Source: Methanomassiliicoccus sp. (GTDB taxonomy: Archaea > Thermoplasmatota > Thermoplasmata > Methanomassiliicoccales > JACIVX01). Taken from it: DNA of 8,943 nt. The notes under the pieces were generated by a model, which worked only from the letters and a program-made list of their open reading frames with translations, was not told where the DNA came from and did no database searches. The stretch's first letter is position 1; every line of letters starts with the position of its first letter. The position numbers were made by a program, and so were the translations under genes. The stretch lies in contig DYTM01000019.1 in assembly GCA_020725985.1 (NCBI GenBank), positions 2,896 to 11,838 of the forward strand, given 5' to 3'. Shown here one piece after another: positions 1-5,800 of this stretch.

Positions 1-205
1 CAAGGAGGAGCTGACACGATGCACCCTGTGCAACGGCGAGCTGGAGGCGATCGAACCGGAGGAGGTGGGAGAGGAGGTCCCGCCGGGGGCGCTTGCCAGC
101 AACGACGAGTTCTATCGGTGCAGGAGCTGCGGGAAGGTGTACTGGAAAGGATCACATTGGGACAACATCCTCGGACGACTGGAAAGCATCAACTCGAGCC
201 GGTAG
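1..205 (+). CDS. Mut7-C RNase-domain protein, C-terminal fragment
   Basis: This is the last 67 residues of a gene that enters from the left edge; the reading frame is open from base 2 to a TAG stop at 203-205. The fragment carries two cysteine pairs, C-T-L-C near its start and C-R-S-C about 30 residues later, followed by G-K-V-Y-W-K-G-S-H-W. That arrangement, a zinc-ribbon-like end with a terminal KGSHW, is what I know from Mut7-C (PF01927, formerly DUF82) proteins, which carry a PIN-like RNase fold before the zinc ribbon. The catalytic half lies outside the window, so nuclease activity cannot be judged here. The gene converges on the next one with a gap of only 25 bases, and that gap contains a short CCGAG/CTCGG dyad. 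Another frame with an ATG at 19 is a shadow and lacks family features. Confidence 0.82.
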   Translation, partial: KEELTRCTLCNGELEAIEPEEVGEEVPPGALASNDEFYRCRSCGKVYWKGSHWDNILGRLESINSSR

Positions 206-230
206 CCCCGGCGCCGAGTATCGAGCTCGG

Positions 231-1160
231 TCAGATCTTGTAGTAGTCCTCGCTGATGATCTTCCCGGTGCCGGCGTTGACTATCATCACGCCGTGTATG
301 CCCTCGACGCACCAGATGGGCGCGTAGAAGATGCCCATGTCCTCGAGAACGATCTCGTCCTCCTTCGGGGACACGATCTTCCTTTCCATTACGGTGGCCT
401 GCCCGCTGTCCCTGATCACCTCCCTCTCGGAGGTGTGATGCCGGACGACCTCCTGCTCGGCAAGGCTTCTCGCCTCCTCCGCATCCAGAGCCGGCTCCAG
501 GCGCTTGTGGTTCTGCTCAAGCGTGTAGACTATCTCCACCTTCTCGTCCCAGGTCTCGACCTTCTTGGTCAGGGCGTTGACCGACAGCTGCCCCTCCTCC
601 TTTCCTATCCTCTTGCCGTCGACATACAGATCGCAGGCGTATTTGTATACGAAGTAGGGGACGAGCTCGAGCCTGAACCTGAATCCGCCGACGGTCTGCC
701 GGGATATCTCCTTCACGTCCTTGATATCGACTATCGGCCGGACGATCCTTTCCCCCACCTCTGCGCTCTGCACCCTGTCCAGCTCCTCCGGAGAAACCAT
801 CTTCGGGTAGTCGTCCGCGATGAGCTCGTCGACGAGGCCGTGATCATGCTCTCCCACGATTCCCTCAATCCTCGTCCGGCCGATCTCCAGGGCGATCGCT
901 TCGCGGTCCCAGTAGATGACTGTCGGATCGATCTCCTCCACCAACGAGTCGGGGAGGTGCTTGAGGCTCGCGACCACCTTCCTCCCCCTGAAATCCTTGA
1001 AACGATCGGGAAGGTCAACGCTGTCCTTGCCTCCCTCGGACACGAGGAAGAAGACGACCTCGTTCCCACCCTTCTTTCCGAAAAGGAGGCCGTCCCTCTC
1101 CGACACCTCGAAATCTCTCGACCTCAGTATCTCGGTGATAACGGCGTTAAGGGAGGTCAC
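231..1160 (-). CDS. Unassigned protein, possible nuclease-fold N-terminus and PepSY-like C-terminus
   Basis: I do not recognise this protein as a named family. The frame opens at 1283, but the extra N-terminal residues look untranslated because a box A-like element (1190-1199, minus) falls inside them. I prefer a GTG at 1158-1160 (309 aa); a GTG at 1173-1175 is the alternative. The N-terminal ~110 residues show a segment (D-G-L-L-F-G-K-K, then E-V-V-F-F-L-V) that resembles the core strands of restriction-endonuclease-like proteins. I do not see a complete D...ExK catalytic set, so an inactive fold is possible. The middle is charged and strand-rich. The last ~35 residues (Y-A-P-I-W-C-V-E-G then V-N-A-G-T-G-K-I-I) resemble a PepSY-type repeat ending in T-G-K. 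There is no signal peptide or membrane segment, so it is probably cytosolic. It diverges from the 426-aa gene, so the two could be co-regulated. Domain assignments are inference. Confidence 0.75.
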   Translation of the reverse strand: MTSLNAVITEILRSRDFEVSERDGLLFGKKGGNEVVFFLVSEGGKDSVDLPDRFKDFRGRKVVASLKHLPDSLVEEIDPTVIYWDREAIALEIGRTRIEGIVGEHDHGLVDELIADDYPKMVSPEELDRVQSAEVGERIVRPIVDIKDVKEISRQTVGGFRFRLELVPYFVYKYACDLYVDGKRIGKEEGQLSVNALTKKVETWDEKVEIVYTLEQNHKRLEPALDAEEARSLAEQEVVRHHTSEREVIRDSGQATVMERKIVSPKEDEIVLEDMGIFYAPIWCVEGIHGVMIVNAGTGKIISEDYYKI

Positions 1161-1189
1161 GGGGGCACCGGACACATAATCGCCTCGCC

Positions 1190-1199
1190 GGATAAAACC
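1190..1199 (-). promoter_or_regulatory. Candidate box A for the 231-1160 gene
   Basis: Read on the minus strand this is GGTTTTATCC, an AT-rich element in otherwise GC-rich DNA. Its centre lies about 35 bases before the GTG at 1160 and about 20 before the GTG at 1175. The usual archaeal spacing of 25-27 bases from TATA centre to transcription start would put the start near 1168. That favours the GTG at 1160 with a very short leader. Identification is by eye only. Confidence 0.45.
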
Positions 1200-1298
1200 T
1201 TTTTGCGCTGGCACTTCTTCGAGAAGCGAGGCGTTGGGGACCGCCAGGAACGCTTTTCGTAGGGAGCGAGTCAAGAGTCCCAAGGGCGGAGAAAACGC

Positions 1299-1306
1299 TT
1301 AATAAT
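1299..1306 (+). promoter_or_regulatory. Box A (TATA) of the 426-aa protein gene
   Basis: TTAATAAT follows a purine-rich GAAAAC stretch that could be the BRE. The expected transcription start, 25-27 bases downstream, falls at about 1327-1330. That is almost exactly where the inverted repeat at 1328 begins, so the mRNA would start with a hairpin. Confidence 0.55.
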
Positions 1307-1327
1307 CTCGACTCTGGTAAGGTGCAC

Positions 1328-1360
1328 GAAGGAATGGTGAGATCGTCGAGCCATTCCTTC
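1328..1360 (+). promoter_or_regulatory. Perfect 10-bp inverted repeat in the leader (hairpin or operator)
   Basis: GAAGGAATGG at 1328-1337 is the exact reverse complement of CCATTCCTTC at 1351-1360, separated by 13 bases. It lies between the predicted transcription start and the ribosome binding site at 1364-1368, only 16 bases before the ATG. As RNA it would form a 5'-terminal stem-loop that ends just upstream of the Shine-Dalgarno. As DNA it would be a dyad operator covering roughly +1 to +33. It is not followed by a T-run, so an intrinsic terminator is unlikely. Which of the two roles applies cannot be told from sequence. Confidence 0.6.
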
Positions 1361-1363
1361 ATT

Positions 1364-1368
1364 GGAGG
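1364..1368 (+). promoter_or_regulatory. Ribosome binding site fixing the ATG at 1377
   Basis: GGAGG lies eight bases before the ATG at 1377-1379. An in-frame TTG at 1362-1364 overlaps this motif and abuts the inverted repeat, so the ATG is the better start. Confidence 0.7.
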
Positions 1369-1376
1369 ATGTGGGT

Positions 1377-2657
1377 ATGACAGTCGACCTTAGGGAACGT
1401 CTGAGGATTCCCGGATCCGCGCTCAAGGAGGTCAATGATTTCCTCCTGGACCCGAAGAACCCTGTCGTCAACGATCTGCTCCGCGTTGTGAAGAAGTATG
1501 GGACGCCTGAGAAGATAAACGCGAAGGCGCAGGAGGCAAGGAAGCTCCCGAACCTCTTGAACAGGCTTCGGAAGATGAAGTCCCCCTACTTGAAGGACCT
1601 TGAATGGCTTGCAGCAGAGAGGGATAAGGGCTCGTTCGTGTCAATTCCCGAGTTCAGGCAGAAGGTACTCGGGAAGAAGGCGGACAGGATGAAGTTCAAC
1701 GAGAAGACCGCGGTCATCCTCGAGATCAGCGCCCTTCAGTACTTCCCCTGGCTCATCACCGAGGCCAAGCAGGCGATCGAGAACAAGGAGATCATGCCGT
1801 CCAGGTACATCCGCGTTCGGAAGATGAAGGAGCAGGAGGCAGACCAGGGGGACATCCTGGCGATTGCCGCCGCCATGCAGATCGTCGGGGCTTCGCATGT
1901 CGAGACGCTCGACACGAAGGGGACCGACGGCTCGAACGTTCACCTCGGAGGTCCGGCGACGATCACCGGGTACTTCGGCGGCGTCGGGCAGCCGAACGAT
2001 CACGCGTTGCAGTACATTGACGAGTTCCTCTACTTCTACACCAACTACGGTGTCAAGCAGGTACTGAACATCAACCCCGGGACTGTTCTCCTGGGATACA
2101 TGATCTACAAGCTCGGGATCGACATGGAGTTCAAGATCTCGGTGTTCATGGGGAACGACAACCCCTACTCGGTCCTGTGGACCCTCATGACCGCCAAGCT
2201 CTTCTCAAGAAGGGACGGCTCCACTCCCCTGGTGGGATTCAACCTGAGCAACTCGGTCAACCTTGAGACCCTCGAGACGACGGCGAAGATAAGGAAGAGG
2301 CTCGACCTGGTTGACAAGGTGAGGATCGAGCACCACATTACCGAGACCTGGAAGAGCATCGTCCGTCAGCCATACAACGCCCGAGGCGATCTGCTTGCCA
2401 TCGCGGATCATGTTCCGAACGTGGCGGCGAAGCACGAGGGCGGGGAGATCAAGGTGGAGGAGAAGTGTAAGCATCCCTCGGACATACTGGATTACTTCAG
2501 AGACAAGAGGGAGATCATCGAGTCGGGCGACATGCCGCTTCTCGAGCAGAACTACCTCGACAAGCACGAGTCGGTCAACGTGACCGCCGAGGAGCTGACG
2601 AAGAAGGGTCTCTCGTTCGTGGCGGCGTGGAACCTGCACGCGAAGAAGCGAGCCTGA
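1377..2657 (+). CDS. Conserved-looking protein of unknown function (426 aa)
   Basis: I do not recognise this family with any certainty. The start is the ATG at 1377, chosen for its GGAGG ribosome binding site. The first ~110 residues are charged and helical. From about residue 160 the protein alternates hydrophobic strands and helices, consistent with an alpha/beta (perhaps TIM-barrel-like) enzyme. The segments that look most like active-site loops are ETLDTKGTDGSNVHLGG (176-192), GYFGGVGQPNDH (198-209), NINPGTVLLG (231-240), SVFMGNDNPYS (255-265) and VRIEHHITE (315-323). Their glycine, aspartate, asparagine and histidine content suggests binding of a phosphate or a metal. There are no membrane segments or signal peptide, so it should be cytosolic. 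It is transcribed alone, with a T-rich stretch after its stop. A phosphoribosyltransferase or a mutase-type barrel were both considered, but no diagnostic motif supports either. Confidence 0.88.
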   Translation: MTVDLRERLRIPGSALKEVNDFLLDPKNPVVNDLLRVVKKYGTPEKINAKAQEARKLPNLLNRLRKMKSPYLKDLEWLAAERDKGSFVSIPEFRQKVLGKKADRMKFNEKTAVILEISALQYFPWLITEAKQAIENKEIMPSRYIRVRKMKEQEADQGDILAIAAAMQIVGASHVETLDTKGTDGSNVHLGGPATITGYFGGVGQPNDHALQYIDEFLYFYTNYGVKQVLNINPGTVLLGYMIYKLGIDMEFKISVFMGNDNPYSVLWTLMTAKLFSRRDGSTPLVGFNLSNSVNLETLETTAKIRKRLDLVDKVRIEHHITETWKSIVRQPYNARGDLLAIADHVPNVAAKHEGGEIKVEEKCKHPSDILDYFRDKREIIESGDMPLLEQNYLDKHESVNVTAEELTKKGLSFVAAWNLHAKKRA

Positions 2658-2694
2658 TATTCGACGGGGAGGGCGACCTGGATCGAAGGCCCCC

Positions 2695-2714
2695 TTTCCT
2701 CTTTTGCTTCTTCT
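2695..2714 (+). terminator. T-rich candidate terminator
   Basis: A pyrimidine-rich stretch with TTT, TTTT and TT blocks begins 38 bases after the stop of the 426-aa gene. Archaeal RNA polymerase often stops at such T-tracts without a hairpin, and no stem is seen before this one. Confidence 0.35.
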
Positions 2715-2778
2715 GAGGCCGCCCTCGGGTTCATCATTGGCAAAGATTGATAGGCGCGAGGAGGATAGACGACGAGCG

Positions 2779-3192
2779 ATGAGCTTCTCGAGGCTGCTGA
2801 GGTTTGGGGCGGTCGGGACGATACTGGTCGGGGTGGCGCTCGCCGTGGCCGGTGTCGTCAGTGGTGAGATCGATCTCGTCCTCGTCATCATCTTCCCGGT
2901 CCTCATCGCAGAAGGAGTGCTCGGTCTTCTGTCGATGACCCTCATCTTCCTCGGCTTCCTCCTGCTATTCATCTCCTTCTTCTTTGCACCGTCACTTCAC
3001 CGGAACGAAGGCAAACAGGTCCAAGAAACCGAGTGGAGGACTGGGGAAGGGGGGAAGACGAGCGTGAAAGGAGGGGGCGTCATACTCATCGGACCGCTGC
3101 CCCTGATTTTCGGGTCAGACTGGAAAATGGCGATCGTTGCCATCGCTCTGGCGATCGTCCTCGTCGCGCTCGTGCTCGCCCTTTCACTCTGA
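2779..3192 (+). CDS. DUF131/TIGR00304-like small membrane protein
   Basis: This is a 137-aa protein using the ATG at 2779; a longer frame from 2704 adds a charged, unlikely N-terminus. A purine-rich GAGGAGG (2758-2764) lies 14 bases upstream, rather far for a ribosome binding site. Hydrophobic segments at about residues 9-28, 32-48, 50-70 and 117-137 indicate an integral membrane protein with a charged loop at ~74-98. The loop leads into G-G-G-V-I-L-I-G-P-L-P-L-I-F-G-S-D-W-K, the hallmark I know from the archaeal DUF131 (TIGR00304) family, whose function is not established. Its 3' end overlaps the 3' end of the 70-aa minus-strand gene by nine bases. Confidence 0.8.
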   Translation: MSFSRLLRFGAVGTILVGVALAVAGVVSGEIDLVLVIIFPVLIAEGVLGLLSMTLIFLGFLLLFISFFFAPSLHRNEGKQVQETEWRTGEGGKTSVKGGGVILIGPLPLIFGSDWKMAIVAIALAIVLVALVLALSL

Positions 3193-3396
3193 TCCCTTGA
3201 CGATCTCCTTGGCCGCGTCGCGGAGGGCGATCTTTCGCTTGCGAGCGAGCTCCCTCACCTCTCCGATGAGCTTCACGTAGTCTTCGAACGATCGTTCCCT
3301 TCGCCTGAGGGCCCGGCCCAGCGCCTTCTCGAAGGTCTCCTCCTTGCTCTGGCGGGAGATCGCCTCCTCAAGCGCCTCGAGGTCCTCGGGGCTCAC
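3184..3396 (-). CDS. Small charged helical protein coupled to guaAA
   Basis: I do not recognise this 70-aa protein. It is rich in Glu, Lys and Arg with regularly spaced Leu, Ala and Ile, so it is predicted to be almost entirely alpha-helical and soluble, with no cysteines. The GTG at 3394-3396 overlaps the guaAA stop in a four-base GTGA arrangement, with GGAG/GGAGG purine tracts just upstream. That makes it the likely start and implies translational coupling. A GTG at 3403-3405 would add three residues. Its 3' end overlaps the convergent DUF131-like gene. Its position as the second gene of the guaAA unit suggests, but does not show, a role linked to GMP synthase. Coding is supported by the coupling and by the consistent helical pattern rather than by homology. 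Confidence 0.68.
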   Translation of the reverse strand: MSPEDLEALEEAISRQSKEETFEKALGRALRRRERSFEDYVKLIGEVRELARKRKIALRDAAKEIVKGSE

Positions 3397-3968
3397 TTCC
3401 TCCACTCCCCGACGATCCTGAGGAAGTTCCTGAAGATGTCGTATCCGTGCTCGGTATGCTCCACCTCTGGATGGAACTGAAGACCGTAGATCGGCCTCGA
3501 CCTCATCTTGACCGCCTCCACTGGGCAGTTGTCGGAGTGGGCGAGCACATCAAATGACGGAGGGACGAGGGAGACCTCGTCGTTGTGCGACTCCCATACT
3601 GTGAACTGCCTCGGCAACCCTACGAACAGATCGTCCTCGTCATCGACATGGAGGGTCGTCTTCCCGAACTCGGGAACCCTAGCCGGATCGGTCCTTCCTC
3701 CGAACTTGCCGCACATGAACTGCATTCCAGCGCATATCCCGAGCACCGGGAAGTCCGCCCGGTCGAGGTACTCCCCGTTCCTTCCCATCCGCTCGACGTC
3801 GAGCGCCACCCGGGGGGCGCCTCCGGAGAGAACGAGCGCGTCCACCTCCCCGAGCTCATCGAAGGGGGTGGTGTTCGGGACCATCTTCGTCTCCACCCCG
3901 AGGTACTTGAGAACCCTCCATTCCCTGTGGGTCCACTGCCCTCCGTTGTCGATGACGTACACCCTCAT
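3393..3968 (-). CDS. guaAA: GMP synthase subunit A (glutamine amidotransferase)
   Basis: This 191-aa class I glutamine amidotransferase hydrolyses glutamine and passes ammonia to the separate ATP-pyrophosphatase subunit (GuaAB) for XMP to GMP conversion in the cytosol. It opens with M-R-V-Y-V-I-D-N-G-G-Q, typical of archaeal GMP synthase subunit A. It has the nucleophile elbow G-I-C-A-G-M-Q (Cys79) and the catalytic His166 and Glu168 in Q-F-H-P-E-V-E-H-T. W-E-S-H-N-D-E-V at ~125-132 and A-H-S-D at ~143-146 are also family features. Length matches stand-alone archaeal subunits. The open frame extends to 4148, but the ATG at 3966-3968 is the real start: family alignment begins there and a box A at 3991-4000 would sit inside the extension. 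It is followed by the coupled 70-aa gene. Confidence 0.96.
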   Translation of the reverse strand: MRVYVIDNGGQWTHREWRVLKYLGVETKMVPNTTPFDELGEVDALVLSGGAPRVALDVERMGRNGEYLDRADFPVLGICAGMQFMCGKFGGRTDPARVPEFGKTTLHVDDEDDLFVGLPRQFTVWESHNDEVSLVPPSFDVLAHSDNCPVEAVKMRSRPIYGLQFHPEVEHTEHGYDIFRNFLRIVGEWRK

Positions 3969-3990
3969 CGTGTCTGTAAACGGAGGGAGT

Positions 3991-4000
3991 TTATTTAAAC
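3991..4000 (-). promoter_or_regulatory. Box A promoter of guaAA
   Basis: On the minus strand this reads GTTTAAATAA. Its centre is about 28 bases before the guaAA ATG, giving a predicted transcript with only a few leader bases. No Shine-Dalgarno is needed at this spacing, which supports leaderless or nearly leaderless translation. Confidence 0.65.
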
Positions 4001-4040
4001 AGTCGCTGGCGAGCGATCCAGCCGGGACGAGGGGCCGACC

Positions 4041-4060
4041 GGTCGAGGCAAGCCTCGACC
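4041..4060. promoter_or_regulatory. 20-bp palindrome, candidate operator in divergent promoter region
   Basis: GGTCGAGGC at 4041-4049 and GCCTCGACC at 4052-4060 are exact reverse complements with only AA between them. The element sits midway between the divergent box A elements of guaAA (3991-4000) and the HAD gene (4086-4094). A two-base loop is sterically poor for an RNA hairpin, and the element is upstream of both predicted transcription starts. A DNA site for a dimeric regulator is therefore the better reading. The bound protein is unknown. Confidence 0.55.
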
Positions 4061-4085
4061 TCCTTTCCCGGGGGAGGTGAGTAAG

Positions 4086-4094
4086 CATTAAATC
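4086..4094 (+). promoter_or_regulatory. Box A promoter of the HAD gene
   Basis: CATTAAATC is centred about 27 bases before the GTG at 4117, so the transcript should begin at or next to the start codon (leaderless). Confidence 0.5.
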
Positions 4095-4116
4095 GTCGGC
4101 CTCCATCCGTGAGGTC

Positions 4117-4851
4117 GTGAAGGCGATCGTCTTCGACCTCGGCCACACCTTGATCGATTACTATCACGAGTGGAGGGGTCCGGAGGCCAAGGCGATCAGG
4201 CAGACCTACGACATCCTTTCGCGGTCCGGCGCGGCCGTCGAGGGCGATGAGGACTTCTTCACGTACCTCTCGGGACTCCTCGCCGAGGCGAGGGCGAGGA
4301 AGCTTGCGGAGATGGTCGAGGTTCCCCTTTCATCGATTCTCGGCAGATGCTTCGCTCGGTATGGGTGGAACGGAGGCGACGATGTCATGAACCGATCGCT
4401 TCGGGCGTTCTACGGGACGCTCCTCGAGACGAGGGAGCTCATTCCGGGATCGGTCGAGATGCTCGGGAGAGTGAAGGAGCGAGGATTGGCCATCGGACTC
4501 ATATCGGACGTGGCCTGGGGCCTTCCCTCGGAATTCCCGATGGCGGACATGCGGCATTTCGGGCTGGATGATTACTTCGATGATCTCGTCTTCTCGACGG
4601 ACGTGGGCCTCAGGAAGCCTAACCCCCGGGTGTTCAAGCTCGCGCTTTCGAACTTGGATGCGGGGCCGAAGGAGGCGATGTACGTCGGCAACTCGCTTCA
4701 GGCGGACATCAGGGGAGCGCTCGGAGTCGGCATCCTCGCGGTCCTGAAGAAATCGAAGTTCTATCAGCACGACGACTCAATCGTTCCGGACGAGAAGATC
4801 TCGGACTGGAGCGAGCTTGACGCTATCATCGAGAAGCACGCGGACGGATAG
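4117..4851 (+). CDS. HAD-superfamily hydrolase with atypical motif I
   Basis: This is a 244-aa HAD hydrolase with a helical cap at ~20-105 and a Rossmann-like core. Motif I is F-D-L-G-H-T-L: Asp7 is the nucleophile, but the usual second Asp of DxDxT is Gly9. Motif II is Ser130 in L-I-S-D, motif III is Lys167 in L-R-K-P-N-P, and motif IV is V-G-N-S-L-Q-A-D-I-R-G-A with Asp197. The family mostly removes phosphate from small metabolites. A missing acid/base Asp is known from FDxGxT-type members but makes the activity uncertain. The GTG start fits the box A at 4086-4094 and begins directly at the first core strand. It lies on the opposite strand between guaAA and guaAB, shares a divergent region with the former and ends one base from the latter's stop. 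A purine nucleotide substrate is conceivable from context only. Confidence 0.9.
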   Translation: MKAIVFDLGHTLIDYYHEWRGPEAKAIRQTYDILSRSGAAVEGDEDFFTYLSGLLAEARARKLAEMVEVPLSSILGRCFARYGWNGGDDVMNRSLRAFYGTLLETRELIPGSVEMLGRVKERGLAIGLISDVAWGLPSEFPMADMRHFGLDDYFDDLVFSTDVGLRKPNPRVFKLALSNLDAGPKEAMYVGNSLQADIRGALGVGILAVLKKSKFYQHDDSIVPDEKISDWSELDAIIEKHADG

Positions 4852-4852
4852 G

Positions 4853-5800
4853 TTACTCCCACTCGATCGTCGCTGGAGGCTTGTGAGTGATGTCGTAGAC
4901 GACCCTGTTCACCTTGTCCTTCATCTCGTTCGTTATCCGAACGGAGATCCTCTCCAGGACATCATGGGGGATCTTCGAATAAGCGGCGCTCATGGCATCG
5001 ACCGAGTCGACAGCGCGAATCGCGATTGTCCTCCCGTACGCCCTCCGATCCCCGTGTACCCCGACCGAATGGACGGGGAGAAGAACGGCGAAGTACTGCC
5101 ACGGACGCTCGATCCTGCCTTCCGCCGCCGCCCTCTCGATCTCCTCCTCCACGATCGCGCAGGCGTTCCTGACGATCTCCACGGCTTCCGGCGTCGCTTC
5201 TCCCATGACCCTGATCGCGAGGGCGGGACCGGGGAAGGGTTGCCGCTCGGACACCTCGATCCCCAGGTATCTCGCCACCTTCCTCACCTCGTCCTTGTAG
5301 AGGTCCCGCAGCGGCTCGACGAGCTTGAGCTTCATGTCGCTCGGGAGCCCCCCGACGTTGTGATGGCTCTTGATCGTGTCCCTGAGGTTGTCCCCGCTCT
5401 CGATCCAGTCTGGGGCGATCGTGCCCTGGACGAGGTACTCGGCACCGAACTCCTTGGCGGCCCTCTCGAACACGCGGATGAACTTCTCGCCGATGATCTT
5501 CCTCTTCTTCTCGGGGTCCACCACGCCCCTCAGTGCCCGGAAGAACTCGTCCGAGGCGTCGATGAGGCGGAAGTTGATCCCGAGCCCCCTGAGCATCCGG
5601 TCGACCCACTCGTTCTCCCCCTTCCTCATGAAGCCTGTGTCGACGTAGACCGTGAGGAGCCTCTCCCCAATCGCCCTGTCTGCGATGATAGCGGCGGCCG
5701 TGCTGTCGACCCCGCCGGAGCAGGCGATTATCGCCCTTCCGTCGATCGAGCCTTTCAGCTCCGCGATCATCTCCTCGACGAACTTCTTCGGATCGAACAT
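4853..5800 (-). CDS. guaAB: GMP synthase subunit B (ATP-pyrophosphatase)
   Basis: This 315-aa protein adenylates XMP and substitutes ammonia from GuaAA to give GMP, the last step of guanine nucleotide synthesis. The PP-loop S-G-G-V-D-S-T is at residues 28-34 of the N-terminal ATP-pyrophosphatase domain. The following segments Y-V-D-T-G-F-M-R-K-G-E, Q-G-T-I-A-P-D-W-I-E-S and S-H-H-N-V-G-G-L-P are characteristic. The C-terminal dimerisation and XMP-binding domain includes R-Q-P-F-P-G-P-A-L and ends D-I-T-H-K-P-P-A-T-I-E-W-E, the expected terminus, so the gene is complete. The ATG shares one base with the purE stop (TGATG), implying translational coupling. Its stop is separated by one base from that of the convergent HAD gene, so any transcription terminator must lie within that gene. 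Confidence 0.97.
   Translation of the reverse strand: MFDPKKFVEEMIAELKGSIDGRAIIACSGGVDSTAAAIIADRAIGERLLTVYVDTGFMRKGENEWVDRMLRGLGINFRLIDASDEFFRALRGVVDPEKKRKIIGEKFIRVFERAAKEFGAEYLVQGTIAPDWIESGDNLRDTIKSHHNVGGLPSDMKLKLVEPLRDLYKDEVRKVARYLGIEVSERQPFPGPALAIRVMGEATPEAVEIVRNACAIVEEEIERAAAEGRIERPWQYFAVLLPVHSVGVHGDRRAYGRTIAIRAVDSVDAMSAAYSKIPHDVLERISVRITNEMKDKVNRVVYDITHKPPATIEWE

Noticed and set aside
208..230. CCGAG/CTCGG dyad in the gap between the Mut7-C gene and the next gene, as a bidirectional terminator
   Set aside because: The stem is only five base pairs, has no T-run, and such short dyads are frequent in GC-rich DNA.
93..1262. A 389-codon plus-strand open frame opposite the 231-1160 gene
   Set aside because: Composition (Leu, Asp, Pro, His) is that of a codon-complement shadow. 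The minus-strand frame has regular strand/helix patterning, a promoter and clean ends.
1377..2657. Nicotinate phosphoribosyltransferase as the identity of the 426-aa protein
   Set aside because: The general length and alpha/beta character fit, but I could not find the diagnostic family motifs, so no function was assigned.
3969..4148. Upstream extension of guaAA to 4148
   Set aside because: It would contain the guaAA box A and the palindrome and overlap the HAD start. The family begins at the ATG at 3968.
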